A stretch of 17,995 bases of DNA, from contig JALUWE010000069.1 of assembly GCA_027019845.1 (NCBI GenBank), positions 1 through 17,995 on the forward strand, read 5' to 3'. The translations under genes and the position numbers were made by a program. A model generated the notes under the pieces. The model was given only the letters and a program-made list of their open reading frames with translations. It ran no database searches and was not told the DNA's origin. The DNA comes from Anaerolineales bacterium. Its GTDB lineage: Bacteria; Chloroflexota; Anaerolineae; Anaerolineales; JABWBV01. Below, in pieces: positions 7,380 through 13,602 of this stretch (its first letter is position 1; the number at the start of each line of letters is the position of its first letter).

Positions 7380-7652
7380 TCATCTTTCGGCATCTTGAAG
7401 CCGTTCGACTATCCACAGGTTTACTAAGGTTTCAGGAGAGACGCCACGGGTGAGCGCCTGTGCTTCGACTTTTTCATACACCTCTGGATCAAGCGTTACA
7501 CGCCGTCTCCGAAGTGCTCTCACTTCAATTTGGACTTCATGAGTTTGATCCCAGAAATCATCGAGACTGTGCGTGTCCCAAAACTCGGCAATTTCTTCCA
7601 AAGATTTCGCCTTCGAGATGCTGGAAAGTTGGTGTGTCTTATTTTTGCTCAT
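7380..7652 (-). CDS. CopG-type (ribbon-helix-helix) antitoxin
   Basis: 90 residues. The first half contains SLEEIAEFWDTHSLDDFWD (17-35), the signature of the CopG-type antitoxins of type II systems. The second half, RRRRVTLDPEVYEKVEAQAL (48-67) and the helix after it, fits a ribbon-helix-helix DNA-binding fold. Such antitoxins bind and neutralise the toxin and repress their own promoter. The start at 7652 is preferred, since AAGAAG lies just upstream and the overlap with the toxin gene is then 14 bases, typical of translational coupling; a start at 7682 would add ten residues. The gene sits inside the complex I operon before nuoN. The function is inferred from family resemblance and gene pairing. 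Confidence 0.82.
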   Translation of the reverse strand: MSKNKTHQLSSISKAKSLEEIAEFWDTHSLDDFWDQTHEVQIEVRALRRRRVTLDPEVYEKVEAQALTRGVSPETLVNLWIVERLQDAER

Positions 7653-7923
7653 ATCTTCTTCGCTCTTTCCTGTCCATATCACGTGCGCTCAAAATTAAGG
7701 CTGCATTGTGCGGTTTGAGAATGAAAAACACGATCAAATAGCGTCCTGCATCGGTTTGTCCAGAGGCTGAATATACGTTTTCGCCTGGCCTGTTCCCTTT
7801 TTCGACAAAGCGGAAACGCGGCTGATTGAAAAAAACCTCCTCCACTTCATCTTGTGAGACGCCATGTTTAATGAGCAGTTTTTCCACAAAATCGGGCAGC
7901 CAGATAAAATCGTCGATGTACAT
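7639..7923 (-). CDS. brnT: BrnT-family ribonuclease toxin
   Basis: 94 residues. The protein has the BrnT pattern: an N-terminal acidic/aromatic segment (IDDFIWLPDFVEK), KHGVSQDEVEEVFFNQP (19-35), a central G-R-Y-L-I-V strand, and the C-terminal SARDMDRKERRRYE motif. BrnT toxins are RelE-like RNases that block translation. The ATG at 7923 lies 10 bases after the nuoM stop codon, with only a weak ribosome binding site. The stop overlaps the start of the antitoxin gene, giving the toxin-first order typical of brnTA. It is co-directional with nuoM and nuoN, so it is probably also read from the nuo transcript. No frameshift or truncation is seen, so it could be active. Confidence 0.85.
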   Translation of the reverse strand: MYIDDFIWLPDFVEKLLIKHGVSQDEVEEVFFNQPRFRFVEKGNRPGENVYSASGQTDAGRYLIVFFILKPHNAALILSARDMDRKERRRYEQK

Positions 7924-7933
7924 CTATTTTACT

Positions 7934-9463
7934 TTACGGCATAGCCACGGCAACCGCGTTCAAGGTGGCAACCAGCTGGTCCACCGAGGCGGCCATCAGG
8001 TTGAAGAAGGGTTTCGGGTACAAGCCGATCCAGAAGATGAACACCAGCAGCGGCACCAGGGTGACGATCTCGCGCCAGTTCAGGTCGGGCAGGTTTTTGT
8101 TTTCCTCTTTGTCCACCGGCCCCAAGAAGAGTTTCTGGAACATGTAGAGCATGTAGATGGCGGCCAGGATGACGCCCGCGGCCGCGAGCCCGGCCAGCAC
8201 GCCGGAGGGCAGCACGCCGCTGCCGATCTGGGATTGCAGGCTGTCCGAGCCGAACGCGCCCAGCAGGATGGTGAATTCGCCCACGAAGCCGTTCAGCCCC
8301 GGCAGCCCCATCGAGGACAGCGCCACGATCAGGGAGAGCACCGCGTACACCGGCATCACCCGCCACAGGCCGCCGAACGCGTCCATGTCGCGGGTGTGGC
8401 GGCGTTCGTAGATCATGCCGACCAGCAAGAACAACGCACCGGTGCTCAGCCCGTGGTTGATCATCTGCAAAATACCGCCCTGGATGCCCTGCGGGTTGAG
8501 CGCGAACAGGCCGAGCATCACGAACCCCAGGTGGCTGACCGAGGAGTAGGCGACCAGTTTCTTGGCGTCCCGTTGGGCATACGACACCGCCGCGCCATAC
8601 AGGATGCCGATCACCGCCAGCAGGCCCATGGTGGGCGCCAGTTGTTGCGCGGCCTGCGGGAAGAGCGGCAGGTTGAAACGCACGAAGCCGTAGGTACCCA
8701 TTTTTAGCAGCACGCCCGCCAGGATGACCGAACCCGCAGTGGGGGCTTCCACGTGCGCGTCGGGCAGCCAGGAGTGCAGCGGCCACATGGGGACTTTGAT
8801 GGCAAAGGCGGCGGCAAAGGCCAGGAAGAGCCAGATTTGCACGTCCGCGGGAATGCCGCCTTTGGCGATCAGCTCCGGCAGGTAGAACGACCCCTGGTAG
8901 ATACCCAGCCACAGGATGGCCAGCAGCATCAGGATCGAACCGGCCATGGTGTACAGGAAGAATTTGATGGCCGCGTAACGCCGCCGGGGGCCGCCCCAGA
9001 TGCCGATCAGGAAGTACATCGGCACCAGGGTGAATTCCCAGAAGACGTAGAACAGGAACAAATCCAGCGCCAGGAACACGCCGGTCATGCCCACTTCCAG
9101 CATCAAGAAGAAGAGCATGAAGTCTTTGACGCGGTCTTCGATTGCGCTCCAGGTGGAGAGGATCGAGATCGGGGTCAGGAAGGTGGTCAGCAGCACCAGC
9201 AGGATGCTCAGGCCGTCCACCCCCATGGCGTAGGTGATGTTCCAACCGGCGACGGTGATCCAGTTGACCTTTATCAGCCCTTGCAGGTCGGGGTTGGAGG
9301 CGTCGAATTGCGCCAGCATCACCAGCGAGATGACGAAGGTCGCCAGCGAGGTGAGCAGCGCGGTCCAGCGCAGCGCGTTTTTGTTCTCCTCCTTGATGAA
9401 AAAGAGGATCACCACGCCGACGAGTGGGAAGAATGTAACGAGGGTCGGGAGGATTGGGTTCAT
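7934..9463 (-). CDS. nuoM: NADH-quinone oxidoreductase subunit M
   Basis: Antiporter-like proton-pumping subunit of complex I; the 509-residue length is normal and about 14 transmembrane helices are expected. Key residues are visible: E143 in FWEFTLVPMYFLIG, K223 in FAIKVPMWPLHSWLPDAH, K254 in VLLKMGTYGF, and E396 in the GFVGEFTILLGAF helix. GAGGA six bases before the ATG serves as the ribosome binding site. In most nuo operons nuoL, nuoM and nuoN are adjacent. Here a DUF2283 gene precedes nuoM and a BrnT toxin pair follows it. Confidence 0.97.
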   Translation of the reverse strand: MNPILPTLVTFFPLVGVVILFFIKEENKNALRWTALLTSLATFVISLVMLAQFDASNPDLQGLIKVNWITVAGWNITYAMGVDGLSILLVLLTTFLTPISILSTWSAIEDRVKDFMLFFLMLEVGMTGVFLALDLFLFYVFWEFTLVPMYFLIGIWGGPRRRYAAIKFFLYTMAGSILMLLAILWLGIYQGSFYLPELIAKGGIPADVQIWLFLAFAAAFAIKVPMWPLHSWLPDAHVEAPTAGSVILAGVLLKMGTYGFVRFNLPLFPQAAQQLAPTMGLLAVIGILYGAAVSYAQRDAKKLVAYSSVSHLGFVMLGLFALNPQGIQGGILQMINHGLSTGALFLLVGMIYERRHTRDMDAFGGLWRVMPVYAVLSLIVALSSMGLPGLNGFVGEFTILLGAFGSDSLQSQIGSGVLPSGVLAGLAAAGVILAAIYMLYMFQKLFLGPVDKEENKNLPDLNWREIVTLVPLLVFIFWIGLYPKPFFNLMAASVDQLVATLNAVAVAMP

Positions 9464-9525
9464 AGAGTTCCTCGAAGGGGTAAGTCGGTGTAAGTTCGTA
9501 AGCCGGAACGTGTCTTAGCGTCAAC

Positions 9526-9759
9526 TTATGCTTCGCTCAGCTGTAACACCTTTGCTTGCACAGACTCCAGGAGCGAATCTCGCAGAAAGGTGCTTGCATC
9601 CAGGATTTCGATGCCGATTAACTCGCCCTTGTGATTGAGTTCCGCGGTGATATTGGGACTGATTTCCACGCTGCCTGTTTCGGCTTCGTCAGAAAGTGCG
9701 AGGTGTAGAATGTCCTCTTGCTCAAAATAGACCATCCGGGGCGTTTTCTTTTCACTCAT
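9526..9759 (-). CDS. DUF2283 domain protein
   Basis: 77 residues that fit DUF2283: YFEQEDILHLALSD near the N-terminus, EISPNITAELNHKGELIGIEILDAS (33-57), and a short C-terminal helix. The function of the family is unknown. Its members are often encoded beside a small gene of the type remnant at 9752-9889, so an antitoxin-like or partner role is suspected but unproven. GGGAGG lies seven bases before the ATG, and part of it can be masked by a hairpin (9760-9772). The start overlaps the end of the upstream small gene by eight bases. It lies in the nuoL-nuoM gap of the complex I operon. Confidence 0.8.
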   Translation of the reverse strand: MSEKKTPRMVYFEQEDILHLALSDEAETGSVEISPNITAELNHKGELIGIEILDASTFLRDSLLESVQAKVLQLSEA

Positions 9760-9889
9760 GGGAGTACCTCCCCGTCCGAAGACGGAAATTTACCTGTTGG
9801 CGGGTGGTGGTCCGGCTCAGCTCGAAGCCGCGTAATTTCGCCCGGTATTTCATGTATTCTGTCCAGACGATGAGGCGTTTTCCTGCCAT
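9752..9889 (-). pseudogene. 45-codon gene, apparent internally deleted partner of the DUF2283 gene
   Basis: The small frame starts with ATG two bases after the nuoL stop codon and ends inside the DUF2283 start. Residues 4-26 (KRLIVWTEYMKYRAK, then LRGFELSR) resemble the N-terminus, and residues 27-45 (TTTRQQVNFRLRTGRYSHE) the C-terminus, of small proteins of about 85-95 residues that I recall being encoded next to DUF2283 genes. The middle of about 40 residues is missing, and the join is in frame. The comparison is from memory, not a search. It may be a dead toxin or partner gene whose translation still opens the next ribosome binding site. A genuine 45-residue protein is the alternative. Confidence 0.6.
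9760..9785 (-). promoter_or_regulatory. hairpins covering the DUF2283 ribosome binding site
   Basis: On the minus strand, CCGTC-TTCG-GACGG (9772-9785) forms a UUCG-capped stem. Right after it, GGGAG-GTA-CTCCC (9760-9772) pairs the Shine-Dalgarno sequence with the bases just before ATG. Both lie within the end of the 45-codon gene, so translating ribosomes would melt them. Confidence 0.5.
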
Positions 9890-9891
9890 TC

Positions 9892-12066
9892 CTACCGAAA
9901 GATCAAATATCCTAAAAGCAGCACCACGCCCATGAACACCGAAAGCGCGTAGTTGCGGGCGAAGCCGGTTTGCAGGCGGCTGAAGGTTTTGGAGAGCCAG
10001 GCGGTGCCGCCAGCCAGCCAGTAGGAGACGCGGTCTACCACACCCAGATCGATGGGGTTGGCCAGCAGGCGGGCGGTGGTGCGGAATCCGGCAGCCAGCA
10101 CCGAGTCGTGGAACCAGTCGTGCCAGAATTGCCAGTCCACCTTATCGGCCAGGAACGCGGCCAGGCGCTGGTAAGGGCGGATGAACAAAAAGCCGTAGAG
10201 TTCGTCCACCCACCATTTGTTGTTCATGCCTGCGAACACCGGGCCGAGCGTGCGCTGCAAGGGGTCGGGCTGTTCCGCGGAGGCGAGCGGTTTGCGGCCG
10301 TACATCCACCACGAGATCGCCAGCGCGGCCAGCGCGATCACGGTGGAGGTCACCGCGACCTGCATCTGGAACTGGCCTGGGGCCGCGGCCTCGCCCAAAG
10401 TGTGCTCCAACCATTTGCCGAGCACCTCCACTTCTGGCAGGTTGAGCGCGCCGCCAAACACGGCCAGGAACGCCAGCACCACCAACGGCAGGGTCATGGT
10501 CTTGGGGCTTTCTTTGGCGGCTTCCGCCGCGTGGGTGCGCGGCTTGCCGAAGAACACCAGGAAAATCTGCCGCCCCATGTAGAACGCGGTCAGGAACGCG
10601 GCAATGCTGAGCAGCACGTAGACCAGCATGTTCTCGTGGCTGGCGTCGGCCAGGATTTCGTCTTTGGACCAGAAGCCGGAGAAGGGGAAGATGCCCGCCA
10701 GGGCCAGCATCCCGGCCATGTACAGCCAGAAGGTGCGCGGCATCCGTTTGCGCAGGCCGCCCATGTTGCGCATATCTTGCGGGTCGAAGGGCGCGTGGTG
10801 CTCGTCCGCGTGGTGTTGGTCGTGGTGATGGTCGTGAGCCGCGTCGCCGGTGCTCGCCAGCGGGTGGTGGCCGCGTTCCACACCCAAAATGACCGAGCCG
10901 GAGCCGAGAAAGAGCAATGCCTTGAAGAAGGCGTGGGTGATCAGGTGGAACATCCCGGCCACGTACGCGCCCATGCCGACCGCCGCGACCATGAAACCCA
11001 ACTGGCTGATGGTGGAATAGGCCAGCACCTTTTTGATGTCGAACTGCCCGACCGCGATAGTGGCCGCGAACAGGGCGGTCACCGCGCCGATCAGGGCCAC
11101 CCAGAAGGAGGCGTCCGCGGCCCAGGTGGCCGCGATCTCGTGTGACAACTCGAACAACGGCGCGGAGCGCGTCACCAGATACACGCCCGCAGTCACCATC
11201 GTGGCCGCGTGGATGAGCGCGGAAACCGGTGTGGGGCCGGCCATGGCATCCGGCAGCCAGACGTAGAGCGGGATTTGCGCGGATTTGCCGGTGACGCCCA
11301 ACAGCATGAACAATCCGATGGCCGGGATCACCCAGCGGGGAAGCTCCTCGATCACCTGCCGCGCGGTCTCGAACACCTGGTCGAATTGCAGCGAGCCGAA
11401 GAACCAGAAAGTCAGGAACATGGCGATCAAAAAGCCGAAGTCCCCGACGCGGTTGGTGATGAAGGCTTTCTTGGCCGCGTTCGAGTTACCCAGCCCGATG
11501 CTGGCGTCCGGGTTACGGTTGAACCAGAAGCCGATCAGCAGGTACGAACACAGCCCGACCCCTTCCCAACCGACGAAGAGCATCAAATAGTTGTCCCCGG
11601 CCACCAGGACCATCATAAAGGCGATGAACAGGTTGAGATAGACGAAAAAGCGCGTGTAGGCGGTCGCGATGGCATCGTCATTGCCATCTTCCTTGTAGCG
11701 CACGTCGTAGTGCATGTAACCCGCGGCGTAAATGTGGATCAAGGTGCCGATCCCGGACACCACCAGCATCATGGTCACGGAGAGGGTGTCCACCCGGAAG
11801 GCCCACTGCAGCTCCAGTGTGCCAATGGTGATCCAGTCCAACAGGGGGACGGTCACAGCCTCTGGATGCTCGCGCAGCGAAAGCGCCAGCAACACTGCCA
11901 CCACGAAAGCCGCGCCCGAAGCCAGGGAGGCCACCGTGCCGACGAACCGCTCGCCAAAGCGTTTGCCAAAAATGATGTTCGTCAGCAGCCCGATGACCGG
12001 GAAGAACACCACCCAGGGGGCCAGAAAGAAGAAGTTGCTACCAGCTGTGGTTTCGGATAAAAGCAT
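9892..12066 (-). CDS. nuoL: NADH-quinone oxidoreductase subunit L
   Basis: The distal proton-pumping subunit of complex I, which also bears the long lateral helix. At 724 residues it is longer than the 613 of E. coli. The expected residues are present: E168 (GWEGVGLCSYLLIGFW), D209 (NRVGDFGF), K261 (GVTGKSAQIPLYVWLPDAM), H286 (SALIHAATM), and H374, H378 and K382 (FHLITHAFFKALLF). A loop at 400-424 holds ten histidines (HDHHHDQHHADEHH) and probably lies outside the membrane before QDMRNMGGL. GGAG six bases before the ATG is the ribosome binding site. A 45-codon gene begins two bases after its stop codon. Confidence 0.97.
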   Translation of the reverse strand: MLLSETTAGSNFFFLAPWVVFFPVIGLLTNIIFGKRFGERFVGTVASLASGAAFVVAVLLALSLREHPEAVTVPLLDWITIGTLELQWAFRVDTLSVTMMLVVSGIGTLIHIYAAGYMHYDVRYKEDGNDDAIATAYTRFFVYLNLFIAFMMVLVAGDNYLMLFVGWEGVGLCSYLLIGFWFNRNPDASIGLGNSNAAKKAFITNRVGDFGFLIAMFLTFWFFGSLQFDQVFETARQVIEELPRWVIPAIGLFMLLGVTGKSAQIPLYVWLPDAMAGPTPVSALIHAATMVTAGVYLVTRSAPLFELSHEIAATWAADASFWVALIGAVTALFAATIAVGQFDIKKVLAYSTISQLGFMVAAVGMGAYVAGMFHLITHAFFKALLFLGSGSVILGVERGHHPLASTGDAAHDHHHDQHHADEHHAPFDPQDMRNMGGLRKRMPRTFWLYMAGMLALAGIFPFSGFWSKDEILADASHENMLVYVLLSIAAFLTAFYMGRQIFLVFFGKPRTHAAEAAKESPKTMTLPLVVLAFLAVFGGALNLPEVEVLGKWLEHTLGEAAAPGQFQMQVAVTSTVIALAALAISWWMYGRKPLASAEQPDPLQRTLGPVFAGMNNKWWVDELYGFLFIRPYQRLAAFLADKVDWQFWHDWFHDSVLAAGFRTTARLLANPIDLGVVDRVSYWLAGGTAWLSKTFSRLQTGFARNYALSVFMGVVLLLGYLIFR

Positions 12067-12093
12067 GTGCTACTCCGGTGTCGGATGAGAGGG

Positions 12094-12109
12094 GCGAGTT
12101 GACACTCGC
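12094..12109. other. short hairpin in the nuoK-nuoL gap
   Basis: GCGAGT and ACTCGC form a perfect 6-bp stem around the four-base loop TGAC. No U-tract follows on the minus strand, so it is not a standard terminator. It could be an mRNA stability or processing element, or chance. Confidence 0.4.
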
Positions 12110-12110
12110 A

Positions 12111-12413
12111 TCATCCTTTCAACGTACTCATCTCATCGATGTTGATCGTCCGGCGGGCACGGAAGATCGCCACGATCAGGGCCAGGCCGACGGCCACTTC
12201 TGCCGCCGCGACGGTCATCACGAAAAACACGAACACCTGCCCGCTCAACGCTTCATACTGCTGCGCGAAGGCCACGAACAACAGATTGCCCGCGTTGAGC
12301 ATCAGTTCGACGGACATGAAGATCACGATGGCGTTGCGCCGCGTCAACACGCCCAACACGCCGATGGTGAACAAAATGGCCGACAAAGCGATGTAGTTTT
12401 CAATCGGGATCAT
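12111..12413 (-). CDS. nuoK: NADH-quinone oxidoreductase subunit K
   Basis: Small three-helix membrane subunit of complex I that joins NuoJ and NuoN in the proton path. It has 100 residues, as in E. coli, when started at the ATG ending at 12413. The two essential glutamates fall at exactly E36 (MSVELMLNAGN) and E72 (AAAEVAVGLAL). GGAG lies five bases upstream. A GTG at 12417-12419 would add two residues but overlaps that ribosome binding site and is rejected. The gap to nuoJ contains two arrays of 7-bp repeats; the gap to nuoL is 44 bases. Confidence 0.97.
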   Translation of the reverse strand: MIPIENYIALSAILFTIGVLGVLTRRNAIVIFMSVELMLNAGNLLFVAFAQQYEALSGQVFVFFVMTVAAAEVAVGLALIVAIFRARRTINIDEMSTLKG

Positions 12414-12425
12414 GAGCACTCCGTT

Positions 12426-12460
12426 TTTCAGTATTCAGTTTTCAGTATTCAGTATTCAGT
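12426..12460. repeat. heptamer array, five units of WTTCAGT
   Basis: Five consecutive 7-bp units, alternating TTTCAGT and ATTCAGT, fill the gap just upstream of nuoK's ribosome binding site (read on the minus strand as ACTGAAW units). Confidence 0.9.
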
Positions 12461-12473
12461 TACCGTAAGCCTG

Positions 12474-12508
12474 TCTACTGAACACTGTACACTGTACACT
12501 GATCACTG
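12474..12508. repeat. heptamer array, five units ending in ACTG
   Basis: The five consecutive 7-bp units are TCTACTG, AACACTG, TACACTG, TACACTG and ATCACTG. The array overlaps the last codons and stop of nuoJ. Its ACTG core is the reverse complement of the CAGT core of the array at 12426-12460, so the two can pair across a 13-base spacer. Confidence 0.85.
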
Positions 12509-13012
12509 TTTCCTGTCTTTCGTCAGCACAATGGCGCCGATCATGGCGACCAGCAGCAAGACCGAGGTGACCTCGAAGGGGAGCAGGTATTGGTTGAACA
12601 AAATATCGCCGATGGCGGCCGGGCTGCCGAACTCGCTGCTCGGAAACGGTGTGATTGCCGCCTCCGTCAGCCCGCGCATGCCAAGCTGGTACGCCCCGGC
12701 AAACACGAAGAACACCACCAGCAGCCAGGCAAACGGCTTTTGCCAGGTCAGGGTGTCTTTCCCGGCCAGCTTTTCCGCGCCCAGCAGCATGATGACGAAC
12801 AAAAACAGCACCATGATCGCGCCGGCATACACCGTGACCTGCGCCATGGCGATGAACGGCGCGCCCAGCATCAGATAAAACACGGCCACCACCGCGAAGT
12901 TCATAATCAAAAACAACGCCGAATACACCGCGTTCTTGCTGAACAGCATCCCCAACGCGGCCCCCACTGCCACGAAGCCCAGAATGTAGAAGGTGATCAG
13001 GTTTCCATCCAT
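12503..13012 (-). CDS. nuoJ: NADH-quinone oxidoreductase subunit J
   Basis: Five-helix membrane subunit of complex I at the junction of the quinone site and the proton channels. From the ATG ending at 13012 it has 169 residues. Recognisable segments are ITFYILGFVAVGAALGMLFS, NAVYSALFLIMNF, and the third-helix motif VYAGAIMVLFLFVIMLLG, which undergoes pi-bulge changes during turnover in characterised complexes. An in-frame TTG further upstream (13063) would add 17 residues outside the family alignment and is less likely. No strong Shine-Dalgarno sequence precedes the ATG. The stop codon is embedded in a heptamer repeat array, so the last residues (TKDRKQ) may have been altered by repeat growth. 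Confidence 0.94.
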   Translation of the reverse strand: MDGNLITFYILGFVAVGAALGMLFSKNAVYSALFLIMNFAVVAVFYLMLGAPFIAMAQVTVYAGAIMVLFLFVIMLLGAEKLAGKDTLTWQKPFAWLLVVFFVFAGAYQLGMRGLTEAAITPFPSSEFGSPAAIGDILFNQYLLPFEVTSVLLLVAMIGAIVLTKDRKQ

Positions 13013-13074
13013 GTTGTTTGGTGAGTTGTAAATTGGGAATGTGGGAAATAAACCGGTTACCAATCCGGCAATAA

Positions 13075-13593
13075 CTAATCCGCCGGGTCCGCCATCTCCG
13101 GCACGGCGCGGGTGTACCTGCCCGGCTCGGTTTTTTGCGGGGTGGGTTTCCCGCCAGGCTTGACCGGCACCAGCAGCATCTCTTTGGTGTAAATTGCGTC
13201 GGAGCGGTTGGTGAAAGACAGTTCGTAATTGTCGCCCAGCACAATCGCCTCGGTGGGGCAGGCATCTTCACAGTAGCCGCAGAAGATGCAGCGCAGCATG
13301 TTGATTTCGTATGTGCTGGCGTAACGCTCGCCAGGGGAGTAGCGCTCTTCGTCGGTGTTTTCCGCGGATTCGACGAAAATCGCGTCCGCCGGGCAGGCCG
13401 CGGCACACAGCGAACAGCCGATGCACCGCTCCAGGCCGTTATCGTAGCGCTGCAAGTAGTGGCGGCCCTTGAACCGCCGGCGCACCGGACGCTTGACCTC
13501 CGGGTACTCAATCGTAATCGGTTCCTCGAACATCGACCGGAACGTGGTCCACATCCCCGTCGCGATTGCCTTGATCTCGTCGATTGCGCTCAT
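13075..13593 (-). CDS. nuoI: NADH-quinone oxidoreductase subunit I
   Basis: Ferredoxin-like subunit carrying clusters N6a and N6b, which pass electrons towards N2 and quinone in the peripheral arm. Two classical 4Fe-4S motifs are visible: C57, C60, C63, C67 (CIGCSLCAAACP) and C102, C105, C108, C112 (CIFCGYCEDACP). The 172-residue length is normal. AGGAGAT lies just upstream of the ATG, and the gap to nuoH is only nine bases, so the two are likely coupled. The C-terminal tail of about 40 residues is rich in proline and charge, and varies in this family. Confidence 0.97.
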   Translation of the reverse strand: MSAIDEIKAIATGMWTTFRSMFEEPITIEYPEVKRPVRRRFKGRHYLQRYDNGLERCIGCSLCAAACPADAIFVESAENTDEERYSPGERYASTYEINMLRCIFCGYCEDACPTEAIVLGDNYELSFTNRSDAIYTKEMLLVPVKPGGKPTPQKTEPGRYTRAVPEMADPAD

Positions 13594-13602
13594 AGCTATC
13601 TC

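Noticed and set aside
7929..9524. 531-codon minus-strand frame overlapping nuoM
   Set aside because: It is in the wrong frame relative to nuoM, is Arg/Pro/Gly-rich, and has no membrane pattern; nuoM fits the family end to end.
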